Shown in pieces: positions 1 to 10,644 of a DNA stretch of 64,000 nucleotides. Under the pieces are notes generated by a model. That model saw nothing but the letters and a program-made list of their open reading frames with translations. It searched no databases and was not told the origin of the DNA. Every line of letters begins with the position of its first letter. The stretch's first letter is position 1. The position numbers were made by a program, and so were the translations under genes. The DNA lies in assembly GCF_016892605.1 (NCBI RefSeq), contig NZ_JAFEMV010000004.1, positions 248,001-312,000 on the forward strand. Direction: 5' to 3'. This DNA is from Desemzia sp. RIT 804. Lineage in GTDB: Bacteria > Bacillota > Bacilli > Lactobacillales > Carnobacteriaceae.

Positions 1-83
1 TTTTGTACAACTAATATTTCTCTAATAATAAAGCGTTACAAAAACCTATAAATAAGGGATTTCGTATTTTTGTTTACACAATC

Positions 84-974
84 TTAATCTTGTTTTAACA
101 TTTTTTCATCCAAAGCATCAGCTAATTTGCCAAATTCAGCAATCGAAATTGTTTCTCCGCGACGTTTAGGATCGATACCCGCTGCATCTAACCCTTTAGT
201 CAATTCCGCTTTTACTTCATCTGTTTTTCCGTAACGAATCAGCAGATTATTCCAGATAGTTTTCCGACGTTGCACAAATGCAGCCCGAACCAATTTGAAA
301 AAGAGCTCTTCATTTTTCACTTCTGCTAATGGAGTATCTCTGCGTGTCAATTTAAGAATAGCTGAATCCACATTGGGCTGCGGCACGAAGACCGTTTTCG
401 GCACAATAAACGCTATTTCAGCTTCCATATAATATTGGATTGCGATTGACAATGAACCGTATGCTTTGCTGCCGGGAGCTGCTGTGATACGGTCTGCCAC
501 TTCTTTCTGCATCATGATGATTAAGCCGTCGATTCTCAGTTGCGATTCTAAAAAATGCATAATGATCGGTGTAGTGATGTAGTAAGGCAAGTTGGCTACG
601 ACCATCAGACGTTCGTCCAAGTCGATCGTTTCCGCCAAGACTTCTTTCAAATGAGCTTTCAATACATCTTGGTGGACAATTCGGATATTGTCATACGGGC
701 TAAGTGTGTCTTCAAGCACTGGAATCAAGCGGTCGTCGATTTCAAATGCTACGACTTGCTTGCTGCTGCGAGCGACATATTCCGTTAAAGCACCGATTCC
801 TGGTCCAACTTCAATGACATTTGTGTTTTCATCTAAGCCGGCAGCTTTGACGATATTGGCTAAAATATTGGGTTCTACGATAAAATTTTGCCCTAAACTT
901 TTCTTGAGGGAAAAACCATGCTTCTGTAATATTTCCTTTGTTCTACTCGGAGTTGCTATATCTTTAAGATTCAT
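84..974 (-). CDS. rsmA: 16S rRNA (adenine1518-N6/adenine1519-N6)-dimethyltransferase
   Basis: This enzyme dimethylates two adjacent adenines in the 3'-terminal hairpin of 16S rRNA during 30S assembly, using S-adenosylmethionine in the cytoplasm. The SAM-binding motif I (VIEVGPGIG, residues 53-61) and the catalytic NLPYY motif (129-133) are both visible. The 296 aa length is normal for the family. Its start lies inside the last codons of rnmV (11-base overlap), so the two genes are translationally coupled. The order metG-tatD-rnmV-rsmA is the conserved Firmicutes arrangement. The 83 bases between its stop and the window edge hold no gene. Identification is secure. Confidence 0.97.
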   Translation of the reverse strand: MNLKDIATPSRTKEILQKHGFSLKKSLGQNFIVEPNILANIVKAAGLDENTNVIEVGPGIGALTEYVARSSKQVVAFEIDDRLIPVLEDTLSPYDNIRIVHQDVLKAHLKEVLAETIDLDERLMVVANLPYYITTPIIMHFLESQLRIDGLIIMMQKEVADRITAAPGSKAYGSLSIAIQYYMEAEIAFIVPKTVFVPQPNVDSAILKLTRRDTPLAEVKNEELFFKLVRAAFVQRRKTIWNNLLIRYGKTDEVKAELTKGLDAAGIDPKRRGETISIAEFGKLADALDEKMLKQD

Positions 975-1530
975 TTCGCTTTTCCTCCATTATTGTATTC
1001 ATTGTCTCAATCAGCGTCTCAGGTTGGATCTGAAACATTTGCAGACGTTTTTGCAATTGTTTCCCGTTGGTGTAACCAATATTTAGTGCATCCCCCACCA
1101 GTTTACGATAGTGACTAGCGTTTGGTCCACTGGTTAAACCCAGATCCATCAAAAGCTCTCTAGGGATCAATTGTTTTTGTTCGATCGTTTGCGTGTAAGC
1201 TTTTGCCAATGCTGCTTGGATGCTTTCTGGAGCAGCATGTTCAATCCCTAAACTACCCTTGTGTTTCGGTCTAGCTTCATCGACTGTCAAAAAAGCATGC
1301 TTTACTCCAGGAATCGCTTGAGAAATGATTTTACGGATTTTCTCTCCCGGATAATCAGGGTCCGTAAAAACGATCACCCCTCTATCATTTTGCGCTTTTT
1401 CAATCAGCGCCAGTGTTTGTTCATTGATGGCAGAGCCATTAGTCTCAATAGTATCCGCGATCACCGATTCTCGGATGCGGCGTGTATCGTCTCTGCCTTC
1501 AACTACAATGATTTCTTTTATTTTTTTCAT
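964..1530 (-). CDS. rnmV: ribonuclease M5 (5S rRNA maturase)
   Basis: RNase M5 cleaves both sides of the 5S rRNA precursor in low-GC Gram-positives. The N-terminal half is a Toprim domain: the conserved glutamate is in VVEGRDD (E11) and the DxD metal-binding pair is in FTDPDYPG (D57, D59). The C-terminal part matches the family's RNA-binding region. The 188 aa length is typical. Its ATG overlaps the tatD stop by four bases, and its 3' end overlaps rsmA, so tatD, rnmV and rsmA form one translation-coupled unit. I am confident in the assignment. Confidence 0.95.
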   Translation of the reverse strand: MKKIKEIIVVEGRDDTRRIRESVIADTIETNGSAINEQTLALIEKAQNDRGVIVFTDPDYPGEKIRKIISQAIPGVKHAFLTVDEARPKHKGSLGIEHAAPESIQAALAKAYTQTIEQKQLIPRELLMDLGLTSGPNASHYRKLVGDALNIGYTNGKQLQKRLQMFQIQPETLIETMNTIMEEKRNES

Positions 1531-2297
1531 GCATCCAACCCGAACAAGCGATTGGCATTCATGGTCGTTTGCTTTCCAACTTCTTCATAAGTGATGCCGC
1601 GTTGTTTCGCTACTTCTTCAGCCACATATTTGACATAGGCCGGCTCATTACGCTTACCGCGGAATGGCATCGGAGCCAAGTAAGGTGCATCCGTTTCGAT
1701 CAACAATTTATCAAATGGAACAGCTTTGGCTACTTCACGAACTTCAGGTGCATTTTTAAATGTCACTACTCCGCTCAGTGAAATGTGCATGCCTAGATCC
1801 AAGAAACGCTCCATCCAGTCAGTGCTTTCACCAAAGCTGTGCATGATTCCACCAATATCTTCAATGTGTTCTTCTTTGAGAATCTTGTAGACGTCTTCTG
1901 TTGCTTCACGGTTGTGGATGCTGACAGGAAGTTTCAATTCTTTAGCGACCCTGATTTGGCGGCGGAAGGCTTCAAACTGTTCTTCTTTCGTCGAATCTGG
2001 CCAGTGATAATCCAAGCCCATTTCTCCCATCGCCACTATTTTTGGCAATTGTAATTGATGATATAGTTTTTCTTCGATTTCATCTGTATACGAATGGCTT
2101 TCAGTCGGATGCCAGCCGATGATGCTGAAAACATGATCGTATTCTTTACTCAAAGCAAGAGATTTATCAATCGTTTCCGTATCAAATCCTACAACAGCCA
2201 TTCTTGCAACATCATGTTCAGTCGCTTTTTGGATCGTTTCAGGGATATCATCATTAAATTGTGCTGCATTTAAATGCGTGTGTGTATCAAATAACAT
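1527..2297 (-). CDS. tatD: TatD-family metal-dependent DNase
   Basis: This is a TIM-barrel metal-dependent hydrolase of the TatD family, with 3'-5' exonuclease activity described in other members. The metal ligands are in their usual places: HTH near the N-terminus (H6, H8), E92 in GEMGLDYHW, H128 in SIHNRE, H153 in IMHSFGE and D203 in IETDAPYL. The 256 aa length is normal. It lies downstream of metG as in Bacillus (YabD), separated here by about 470 bases of repeats and a terminator-like hairpin, and upstream of rnmV, which it overlaps by four bases. The precise cellular role of TatD in Firmicutes is unsettled. Confidence 0.93.
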   Translation of the reverse strand: MLFDTHTHLNAAQFNDDIPETIQKATEHDVARMAVVGFDTETIDKSLALSKEYDHVFSIIGWHPTESHSYTDEIEEKLYHQLQLPKIVAMGEMGLDYHWPDSTKEEQFEAFRRQIRVAKELKLPVSIHNREATEDVYKILKEEHIEDIGGIMHSFGESTDWMERFLDLGMHISLSGVVTFKNAPEVREVAKAVPFDKLLIETDAPYLAPMPFRGKRNEPAYVKYVAEEVAKQRGITYEEVGKQTTMNANRLFGLDA

Positions 2298-2337
2298 ATT
2301 AGTTCTCGTTCCTTTCCAGTAGAATTTAAATCAAAAG

Positions 2338-2366
2338 AAGGGCTGGGACAACTGATCCCATCCCTT
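2338..2366 (-). terminator. terminator-like hairpin between metG and tatD
   Basis: AAGGG-CTGGGA pairs with TCCCA-T-CCCTT around a short loop. Read on the minus strand the stem is followed by CTTTTGATTT. It lies after the metG 3' repeats and just before tatD, so it probably ends the metG transcript at least partly. The U-tract is short. Confidence 0.5.
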
Positions 2367-2404
2367 GCTTTTGGAGTTTTTTATTGATTGATTTAAAGAT
2401 TTCT

Positions 2405-2556
2405 TGTTTTGCGTTCCCTTAATGAGTCTTAAATCATACAAATGTAACGCAAAGTTAGTTTGCGTTACTATTTATTTGTAAAACGTCGAAAAAAGGAACG
2501 CAACTCACTTTTTCGTGCCTTTTTTTACTAAAATTCTTCAAAAAAGGCACGTAAGT
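2405..2556. repeat. family B hairpin array, copy B1
   Basis: Six alternating inverted half-sites lie at 2409 (TTGCGTTCCC), 2444 (GTAACGCAA), 2460 (TTGCGTTAC), 2495 (GGAACGCAA), 2512 (TTCGTGCC) and 2546 (GGCACGTAA). The start-to-start steps are 35, 16, 35, 17 and 34 bases. The same alternation and spacing occur in B2 (5147-5292) and B3 (13825-13970), although the sequence between half-sites has diverged here. The 2444/2460 pair is a perfect variant stem (GTAACGCAA with TTGCGTTAC), and 2512/2546 share the altered CGTGCC/GGCACG. Function is unknown. Confidence 0.8.
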
Positions 2557-2578
2557 TCAAAATTGGTCCATTTTTAGT

Positions 2579-2642
2579 TCTTAAACGAGTTGCACAAGGC
2601 AGCTTACGCGCCTATAAGCTTAACGCCTTGTTCCACTCTCTG
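2579..2642 (-). repeat. family A 3'-UTR repeat, internally deleted copy A0
   Basis: This is a short relative of A1 that keeps the two ends (TTAAACGAGTTGC and CCACTCTCT) and the outer stems CAAGGC/GCCTTG (2595-2600 with 2625-2630) and AGCTTA/TAAGCT (2601-2606 with 2615-2620). It lacks the inner hairpin of the full-length copies. It abuts the tail of A1, giving a tandem pair behind metG. Confidence 0.75.
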
Positions 2643-2645
2643 CTT

Positions 2646-2764
2646 TTAAACGCGTTGCGAAAAGCAGCCTATGCGCCTATAAGCTAATTCCAACTGCCAG
2701 GTGAAAAGAACCTGTCTGTTGGAATTGTCTTATTGTCGATAGGCTTGGCGCTTTTCTCCACTCT

Positions 2765-2766
<2 letters not shown>
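2646..2766 (-). repeat. family A 3'-UTR repeat, copy A1 (after metG)
   Basis: This is a full-length copy of a roughly 120-base element that folds into one long interrupted hairpin. The stems are GAAAAGC/GCTTTTC (2659-2665 with 2750-2756), AGCCTAT/ATAGGCT (2666-2672 with 2739-2745), ATAAG/CTTAT, AATTCCAAC/GTTGGAATT and CAGGT/ACCTG. On the transcribed strand it begins TAGAGAGTGG, and that TAG is the metG stop codon. Related copies follow GH31, tyrS and uxuA in the same orientation. Confidence 0.85.
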
Positions 2767-4795
<2,029 letters not shown>

Positions 4796-5146
4796 TTAGT
4801 TTAAATAATTTCATGAGTGTCTAGTTTACGAAACGTATAGATTGTTTACTCGTTTTCCTATCAATAGTTATGTTTGATTCCGCTATTCTATTGGCCTTTT
4901 ACAAAAAATCATTCCTGAATAGTATACCATAGAATAGGCAGATGATGCGACTTCTTCTTTGACAAAAGGCTCTCTATACACACTTTGTGACATTTTTTGG
5001 GGTAGGTGATTCTTGAGGTTTTGTTTACTAAAGACTTTTTGCTCTGATTCTGGATAAATAGTGAACCTAATACATTACGTTCGGAGCCGGCAGTATAAGA
5101 TAGTATACCCAACACTTACGCTGCTGCTAAAGTATCGAAAGTCAGG

Positions 5147-5292
5147 TTGCGTGCCCTTTATCCAAATTTCAAATCGAAAAAGGAACGCAAATCCAATTTG
5201 TGTTCCTTTTTTTAGACAATCTCACCTGAAAGGGAACGCAATTTAATTTTGCGTGCCCTTTATCCAAATAATTAATGAAAAAGGTAACGTAA
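5147..5292. repeat. family B hairpin array, copy B2
   Basis: Six alternating half-sites start at 5147 (TTGCGTGCCC), 5182 (GGAACGCAA), 5198 (TTGTGTTCC), 5233 (GGAACGCAA), 5249 (TTGCGTGCCC) and 5283 (GGTAACGTAA), with steps of 35, 16, 35, 16 and 34. It is similar to B3 over its whole length, including spacers such as GACAATCTC. The pair at 5182/5198 makes a hairpin followed by seven T residues, so it could terminate transcription on either strand. This copy is not next to a family A element. Confidence 0.85.
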
Positions 5293-5628
5293 AAAAGTGA
5301 ACATGCTAAGAACATTTAGTTTATTGGGGATCAAATGTAAAAGTGGCGGTCACTAACCAAGATAATAATCTGCTGTTTAAAACATTAAAGAAACTGCGAC
5401 CTTATCATTGATTAGAAGCGTATAGCGATAGATAAAATTACTTACATATGAGATTAGTTGAAATTACGTATTTTGGTTTACTTTTTTACAGAATGGATTC
5501 TTAAGTCAGCCAGAGTATTTTTTTGAGTTCAACTGTCTGTTTGGTATACTAAATCTGGAATATGTACTAAAGTGAGCCAAGTGGACAAGTAATTCTTTAG
5601 ATAAGGTTTAATTTGAAATGAGAAAGTC

Positions 5629-5712
5629 AGTAAAAAAAAGCAAGAGCCTAGAGTGTATTGTTCCAAAAGCCAACTTTTGGGGCACCACTCACAGCTCATG
5701 TTTTTTCTTTTT
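5629..5712 (-). terminator. terminator of the 5.7-8.8 kb ABC transporter operon
   Basis: Read on the minus strand, a long imperfect hairpin (GAGC...GCTC, GAGTG/CACTC, CCAAAAG/CTTTTGG) is followed by TTGC and a run of eight T residues. It lies just downstream of the last permease gene. Confidence 0.7.
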
Positions 5713-5739
5713 ATCGTACTATAACTTTTGCAGTAAAAA

Positions 5740-6552
5740 TCACATTTTCAGTGACCCGGTCATTCCTTTTACAAATCCTTTTTGCATAACCAAGAATAAA
5801 ATCAGTGTTGGTACGGTGGCAATAACGATAGCAATCATTTGCATACCATAATTGGCTACATAAGATGCAGAAGATAGACTGGAAATCAGCAGCGTCATGG
5901 TGTACTTGTTTTCTGTTTGCAAGAAAATCAAGGGCAGCAAATAACTATTCCAGGAGTTCATAAACGCATAAATGGCTGCCGCTGCATAAGTAGATTTCAT
6001 CATCGGAAAAACGATTCTGAAGAAAATGGCGTAATTGCTGGCACCTTCTATTTTACTCGCATCGATGATCTCATTTGGAAAAGACTTGAAGCTTTGCCTG
6101 AAAAAGAATATCAAAAATAAATTGTTGACTGCTGGCAGAATGATCGCCAGATGTTGATTGACCAGCTGCAGGCCGGCCATTATTTTGAACAGCGGAATGA
6201 CTAGAGCTGCCAAAGGAATCATCATAAACAGTAAAATAATGGTGTAGATCCATTCGCTGGTTTTAGTCTTAAACTTTTCAAATCCAAAAGCCGCTAGCGA
6301 CGTGACCAATAAACTAAAAATGACGGTAATGCCCGAGATTTTCAACGAGTTCCACATAATCAATGGAATGTTATAAGCCCCGAACAAACCTTGCAAATTG
6401 ACCCATAACTGATCTCCAAAAGTCAGTTTTCCTTCTGCGATTTGATTGGACGTGTTGGTCGCGCCCGCAATCATCCAATAGAAAGGAAAAATTGAAATAA
6501 AGGAACTGATGATCAAAAATGAATATTTCAGCAGGCTCATGAGTTTTTTCAT
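5740..6552 (-). CDS. carbohydrate ABC transporter permease (MalG type, CUT1)
   Basis: This is one of the two membrane subunits of a CUT1 importer. About six hydrophobic segments are visible, with the EAA loop around IDASKIEGASNYAIFFRIVFPMM in the C-terminal half, where an ATPase docks. The longer open frame reaches 6576, but AAAGGGAGGAGAAAT lies directly before the ATG at 6552 (protein start MKKLMSLLKYS), so I choose that start (270 aa). It follows the MalF-type permease with a gap of under 30 bases. The substrate is unknown: no glycosidase is beside this operon and no ATPase gene is present. Confidence 0.9.
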   Translation of the reverse strand: MKKLMSLLKYSFLIISSFISIFPFYWMIAGATNTSNQIAEGKLTFGDQLWVNLQGLFGAYNIPLIMWNSLKISGITVIFSLLVTSLAAFGFEKFKTKTSEWIYTIILLFMMIPLAALVIPLFKIMAGLQLVNQHLAIILPAVNNLFLIFFFRQSFKSFPNEIIDASKIEGASNYAIFFRIVFPMMKSTYAAAAIYAFMNSWNSYLLPLIFLQTENKYTMTLLISSLSSASYVANYGMQMIAIVIATVPTLILFLVMQKGFVKGMTGSLKM

Positions 6553-6579
6553 ATTTCTCCTCCCTTTCATGGGCAAATG

Positions 6580-7467
6580 TTAGTCCCTGTTAGATATTTT
6601 CAATTGGACAATAGACAAGACAGCGATGATCACTACCAGCGCCCAAGATAAAGTAGCAGAGTAACCAAAGTTGGACGTATAAATAAAGGAATGATTGTAG
6701 ATCAATTGCGCTGCTGTCAATGTCTCATTCGACGGGCCGCCACCCGTTAGATTGACAACTTCGTCAAATAATTGAATGGTCCCGATAGTGGAAGTAATAG
6801 TAGTAAAGACGATCACAGGCTTCAATTGCGGAATCACGACTTGAAAGAACTTTTGAAAGCCGTTCGCTCCATCAATATCAGCTGCTTCCAAGGTGTCATC
6901 TGATATATTCTGCAAACCAGCTAGATAAAAAATCATATTGTAGCCTGTCCACCGCCAGCAAAGCGCGATGATGACGGTCACTTTTACCCAAAAAGGACTG
7001 TTCAACCAATCGATCGGGCTCTGAATGGTCCCAATGTTCAGTAAAGCGTTATTGATGATCCCTCCGATTTGGAACATCATTTTAAACAGCACTGCATAAG
7101 AAACCAGTGATGTCACACAAGGTAAGAATAGCGCTAATTTGAAAAACGTCCGGCCTTTTAAGTTAGGCGTATTCAATAAGAATGCCATCAACAGCCCCAG
7201 AATAACCATGATAGGCACTTGGAAAATCAAGAAAGTAAAATTATTCATCAGCGCTTTTACAAAAATATCGTCTTGGAACATGCGCAGATAATTTCCAAAT
7301 CCTACAAATACTGACTGCAGACCTTGCATGCTATGCAATGAAAGGTACATCGAATAAAAAATAGGATAAAGAAGGAAGATGCTGCTTAATACCACTGCAA
7401 AAACGATAAACTTCCATACTTCTTGTTTTTGAGATCGCTTGCGTTTTACTTTCAAATGAGCTTTCAT
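6580..7467 (-). CDS. sugar ABC transporter permease (MalF type, CUT1)
   Basis: This is the partner permease of the CUT1 importer encoded at 5.7-8.8 kb. It has a short basic cytoplasmic N-terminus (KVKRKRSQK), about six membrane segments, and an EAA loop around LEAADIDGANGFQKFFQVVIPQL. AAGGAGG ends immediately before the first ATG (7473). The second ATG at 7467 has the normal six-base spacing, so the protein probably starts MKAHLKVK. It sits 38 bases after the binding-protein gene and just before the second permease. Family assignment is secure; the substrate is not known. Confidence 0.9.
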   Translation of the reverse strand: MKAHLKVKRKRSQKQEVWKFIVFAVVLSSIFLLYPIFYSMYLSLHSMQGLQSVFVGFGNYLRMFQDDIFVKALMNNFTFLIFQVPIMVILGLLMAFLLNTPNLKGRTFFKLALFLPCVTSLVSYAVLFKMMFQIGGIINNALLNIGTIQSPIDWLNSPFWVKVTVIIALCWRWTGYNMIFYLAGLQNISDDTLEAADIDGANGFQKFFQVVIPQLKPVIVFTTITSTIGTIQLFDEVVNLTGGGPSNETLTAAQLIYNHSFIYTSNFGYSATLSWALVVIIAVLSIVQLKISNRD

Positions 7468-7505
7468 CTTCATCCTCCTTCACCCTGTTGATAGTCTGTC
7501 TTTCC

Positions 7506-8822
7506 CTATTCACCCACTTGCATGGTGTAATTTTCTTCCGCTTTTTCGAGCATTTCATCTAGAGTTAAATTGCCGTCAAAGTAGTCTTGCAACACAGAAC
7601 GCAATGCATCTACAGCCGCTTGCGTATTATTTCCGTAGTCAACTCCTGGTATCTCTGCCATCCATTCCGAAAAGTCTTTGTAGATAGGCGCATCATTGAA
7701 AAATGGATCTTCAAATTGGTACGCTTCCCCAGTTTGAGAAGGAAGATACGTTCCTACTGCTCCGTTTTCCACTAAAATATCTTGATAGAATTCATCGTTC
7801 CCGGCAAATTCAGTTTTAAGGAAATCAACCGCCATTTCTTTATTTGGCGACTCTTCTAAGACGACCCAGCTAGCGCCTCCTAAGTTGGAATAAGGAGTAG
7901 CCGTATCGACTGTTTCCAACTTAGGAACGTTAGTATACGCCCATTTGCCAGCTTGGTCTTCTGCTGAACGTATAGTAGCTGAAAACCAGATAGCTGAATT
8001 GACGGCGGCCACTTCACCGCTTGTCACAGCTCCAATTCCTTCAGGTGCGAAATAGTCTACGGGTTTCGCTAATTGATTCTCTTCAATAGCTTTCAAAATC
8101 TCAGCCATTTCACGAACAGCGGGGTTGTCTTTCAAATAAATTTCTCCACTTTCGTCAAAATACCACAAGCCAGCTGATTGCATTGCCATTTGAATATAGT
8201 GTGTCCCTCTATTTGGGATAAACGCTACGAACCACTGTCCAGTAGCTTCTTTAACATCTTTCCCGATTTCCACAAATTCAGACCATGTCAAGTCCTGCAT
8301 GTCTTCTGGTGTATAACCAGCTTCTTCTAGGTAATCCGTGCGATAATATAAACCAGCTGAACCCGAATCAAAAGGAACCGCATAAACACCGTCATCTTTA
8401 GAGGCATTTTCCACTTTATACTCAGCAAATTGTGAAAAATCAATATCATTGGAGAGTTCAGCAAATTTACCGTCATAATTGGTGATATAATTCTGCACAT
8501 CGTAATCATCCATCAACATGATATCCGGCAGTCCTTCAGAGACTCCTGAAGTAAAGCCGGAAACTAATTTTTGCTTCGTATCTTCATTAGACATTTCCAC
8601 AACATTTACCGTCGCATCTTCATGGCCTGCTTGTTTGTAATACTCCGCTGCTTTTTCAGCAATAGGAATATTGAAGTTGGTATCCCAAGCCCAAATCGTG
8701 ATCGTATTTTCATCTCCACTAGCAAAATCTTCAGGGTTGGCTTCTGGCCCGCCCGTACAAGCTGCTAATAAAGACGCACTAAAAACCCCTAAAAAAAATA
8801 CCCCTAATTTCTTTTTCATCAT
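7506..8822 (-). CDS. sugar ABC transporter substrate-binding lipoprotein
   Basis: This is an extracellular solute-binding protein of the CUT1 class (SBP family 1). The N-terminus is a lipoprotein signal with lipobox LLAAC (Cys at about residue 22), so it is anchored on the outer face of the membrane. The body is the usual two-lobed 430-residue fold, with the typical IWAWD and GGASWVV segments. It is the first gene of a three-gene operon with two permeases. Upstream lie a promoter-like element, a cre-like site and a leader hairpin. The tryptophan-rich mature protein suggests an oligosaccharide ligand, but this is inference. Confidence 0.9.
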   Translation of the reverse strand: MMKKKLGVFFLGVFSASLLAACTGGPEANPEDFASGDENTITIWAWDTNFNIPIAEKAAEYYKQAGHEDATVNVVEMSNEDTKQKLVSGFTSGVSEGLPDIMLMDDYDVQNYITNYDGKFAELSNDIDFSQFAEYKVENASKDDGVYAVPFDSGSAGLYYRTDYLEEAGYTPEDMQDLTWSEFVEIGKDVKEATGQWFVAFIPNRGTHYIQMAMQSAGLWYFDESGEIYLKDNPAVREMAEILKAIEENQLAKPVDYFAPEGIGAVTSGEVAAVNSAIWFSATIRSAEDQAGKWAYTNVPKLETVDTATPYSNLGGASWVVLEESPNKEMAVDFLKTEFAGNDEFYQDILVENGAVGTYLPSQTGEAYQFEDPFFNDAPIYKDFSEWMAEIPGVDYGNNTQAAVDALRSVLQDYFDGNLTLDEMLEKAEENYTMQVGE

Positions 8823-8923
8823 CTTGTCCTCCTATGAAAAATGTTATATAGATTTGATCGACTTAACCTAAGTTGTAGATAATATTTGTTGATTGTTAGT
8901 GCATAAAGTAAAGTATTTTAGAA

Positions 8924-8967
8924 GAAAAAAACTCTTCCCAACCTTTTTATCGGTCTTAGAAAAGAGT
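8924..8967 (-). terminator. leader hairpin or attenuator before the binding-protein gene
   Basis: On the minus strand ACTCTT (8967-8962) pairs with AAGAGT (8936-8931) and is followed by seven T residues. It lies between the putative promoter near 9000 and the binding-protein start at 8822. The upstream gene already has its own terminator at 9073-9108, so this one is in the operon leader. Confidence 0.5.
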
Positions 8968-8972
8968 AGCTT

Positions 8973-8986
8973 AGTATGCGCTTTCA
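8973..8986 (-). promoter_or_regulatory. cre-like site (TGAAAGCGCATACT)
   Basis: The site matches 12 of 14 positions of the CcpA consensus TGWAANCGNTNWCA. It lies just downstream of a TATAAT -10 box on the minus strand (9004-8999), a typical roadblock position for repression. The -35 is weak. Confidence 0.45.
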
Positions 8987-9072
8987 TTGCTTAGATTTAT
9001 TATATAGTGGTTTATAGAAAAAACAAAACTTTTCGCTTTTCAACAGACTAACGACTACAACTCATTTTTTCA

Positions 9073-9108
9073 CAAAAAAAAATAGAACTCCTGATTTGGC
9101 AGTTCTAT
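9073..9108 (-). terminator. terminator of the HAD/membrane-protein operon
   Basis: ATAGAACT pairs with AGTTCTAT, followed on the minus strand by nine T residues. It is about 45 bases after the stop of the small membrane protein. Confidence 0.8.
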
Positions 9109-9153
9109 CTTTATTTTGTTATTGAGCTAACTCCATCAGTGATATTCAGCAAA

Positions 9154-9486
9154 TTAAACACCTGATGACTCAAAGAACAACGGAATAAGTGGTGGTATCC
9201 CAGCCTCAGGCAGCAGGAATACAAATACTGTGAATAAAATCAGTAAAAATGCTAAAAAAGCACTAAAGTAAGGTATGAAGTGGCTGGCCTCTCCAAATAT
9301 TGATAAAACAGACAAAACAAACCCGCCAAAAGAGAGTAGAACGCATACTACAAAGACAACCCAAGGGCTGCTGTATGCCAACATCTTATCTAAACCAGTC
9401 GACAAAAATAACACAAGGTATATCAACACGCAAGCTGTTCCTAATTTGGAAAGTAAACGGGCATTTGTTTTCAGCAAACTTAGCAT
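9154..9486 (-). CDS. small membrane protein of unknown function
   Basis: This is a 110 aa protein with three predicted membrane segments (around VLIYLVLFLS, VVFVVCVLLSFGGFVLSVL and YFSAFLAFLLILFTVFVFLL). I recognise no family. It starts nine bases after the stop of the Cof-type phosphatase gene, and GGGAG touches the ATG, so translation probably depends on coupling. A good terminator follows it. Its hydrophobic organisation and operon position support a real gene; function cannot be inferred. Confidence 0.65.
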   Translation of the reverse strand: MLSLLKTNARLLSKLGTACVLIYLVLFLSTGLDKMLAYSSPWVVFVVCVLLSFGGFVLSVLSIFGEASHFIPYFSAFLAFLLILFTVFVFLLPEAGIPPLIPLFFESSGV

Positions 9487-9495
9487 CTCCCTATC

Positions 9496-10344
9496 TTAAC
9501 TAACTTCAATAGATTCTTCATTCAGCAACCCTAATTTGTCCAAGCCTTTGTAAATTCCATCATTCCATACAGTATCGGTTACCAAATCGGCTTGATTTTT
9601 TAGTTCTATTCTGCCATTTCCCATGGCTACACCGATCCCGGCAAATTGAATCATTTCTAAATCGTTCAGCCCATCACCAAAAGCCACCGTTTCTTCAATA
9701 GTGCCTTCTAAATGGTCCAGCAATTTTTGAATACCTATCGCCTTTGAAACACCTTTACTGATAATGTCAACAGAGTAAGGATTCGAACGAGTAAAGGTAT
9801 ATTCTGGAAACTCTTGAGCATAAAAAGCATCGTAGGATTCCGGTGCATTTATAATACATTGGTAAATTGAATGCTCTTCGTAGTCATTTGGTTGAATCGG
9901 TTTAGCAGAAAATCTGCGATTAACTAGTTTTAAAGCGCTTTTTGGAGCGATTTTTGAAATAAAAGGCCGCAACCACTTTACTAAGCCTCTATTTGCCAAC
10001 ACAATCATCGAATTTCCGGTTATTTTTTCACTCCCACAAAAAGCAATACCCTGTTTATGAGATCGAGCTACTTGTACCAATCGCGCTATCGATTCTTTTG
10101 GCAGCGGATTTTGATAAATCACTTCACCTTCATAGACCACGTACTGTCCATTCATAGCAATAAACGTACAAATCCCTAATTCTTCAGCAACTTCTTGCAT
10201 CAATGTCAAAGGTCTTCCCGTAGAAATAGCTGGAATAAAACCATTTTGTTTCAATTTTTGGATCGCTATTTTGGTAGAATCCGGGATTGAATTATTATGT
10301 GTAACTAAAGTTCCGTCAATATCAAAGAAGATTATTTTTGGCAT
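9496..10344 (-). CDS. Cof-type HAD-IIB sugar phosphatase
   Basis: This is a haloacid dehalogenase superfamily hydrolase of the Cof/YidA group, which dephosphorylates sugar phosphates or similar small metabolites. Motif I is FFDIDGTLV (nucleophile Asp and acid/base Asp). Motif II is the STG in AISTGRPLT. Motif IV is FGDGLNDLEMI, with the usual AMGNG segment after it. The C2-type cap lies between motifs II and IV. The 282 aa length is standard, and AGGAGAAAAGT precedes the ATG. It is the first gene of a two-gene unit with the small membrane protein. The substrate is unknown. Confidence 0.9.
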   Translation of the reverse strand: MPKIIFFDIDGTLVTHNNSIPDSTKIAIQKLKQNGFIPAISTGRPLTLMQEVAEELGICTFIAMNGQYVVYEGEVIYQNPLPKESIARLVQVARSHKQGIAFCGSEKITGNSMIVLANRGLVKWLRPFISKIAPKSALKLVNRRFSAKPIQPNDYEEHSIYQCIINAPESYDAFYAQEFPEYTFTRSNPYSVDIISKGVSKAIGIQKLLDHLEGTIEETVAFGDGLNDLEMIQFAGIGVAMGNGRIELKNQADLVTDTVWNDGIYKGLDKLGLLNEESIEVS

Positions 10345-10644
10345 ACTTTTCTCCTGTAACTCATTCTCTCATTTTATGAAATCAGTTTCGTCTAGCTTAT
10401 TTTAGCTTTCAAATGGACTTTAAGCAAGCACCCATCTGCAAATAATCATATTGTTTTGAATGCGTATACAAGTTTGCTAAAATTTATTTATCAGACCTGC
10501 TCCAAATTTCACGTCATCGTACTCTTTCAACCAAAATTTGCTTCTGATCCATCTAATATTTATCCAGAAAGGAGCTTTGCAAAATGGTACTTGTTCATAG
10601 ACTTATTTGAACAGCTTTTACATAATTAAGGGGGGTAATTCATC
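10345..10644 (+). promoter_or_regulatory. promoter region of the second ABC transporter
   Basis: No gene is seen. A possible promoter is TTGAAT (10456-10461), 16 bases, then TAAAAT (10478-10483). Its -35 lies in an imperfect palindrome TGAATGCGTATACA (10457-10470) that matches cre at 12 of 14 positions and could be a CcpA or LacI-family site. The leader would be about 160 bases and ends in GGGGGG before the ATG at 10645. Confidence 0.35.

Noticed and set aside
555-1086. Plus-strand open frames overlapping rsmA
   Set aside because: They lie antisense to a clear rsmA gene, have no ribosome binding site and no recognisable domain; they reflect codon bias of the real gene.
4909-5246. Short open frames of 61 and 68 codons upstream of metG
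   Set aside because: No good ribosome site, no family resemblance, opposite strands overlapping each other, and one runs into repeat array B2.
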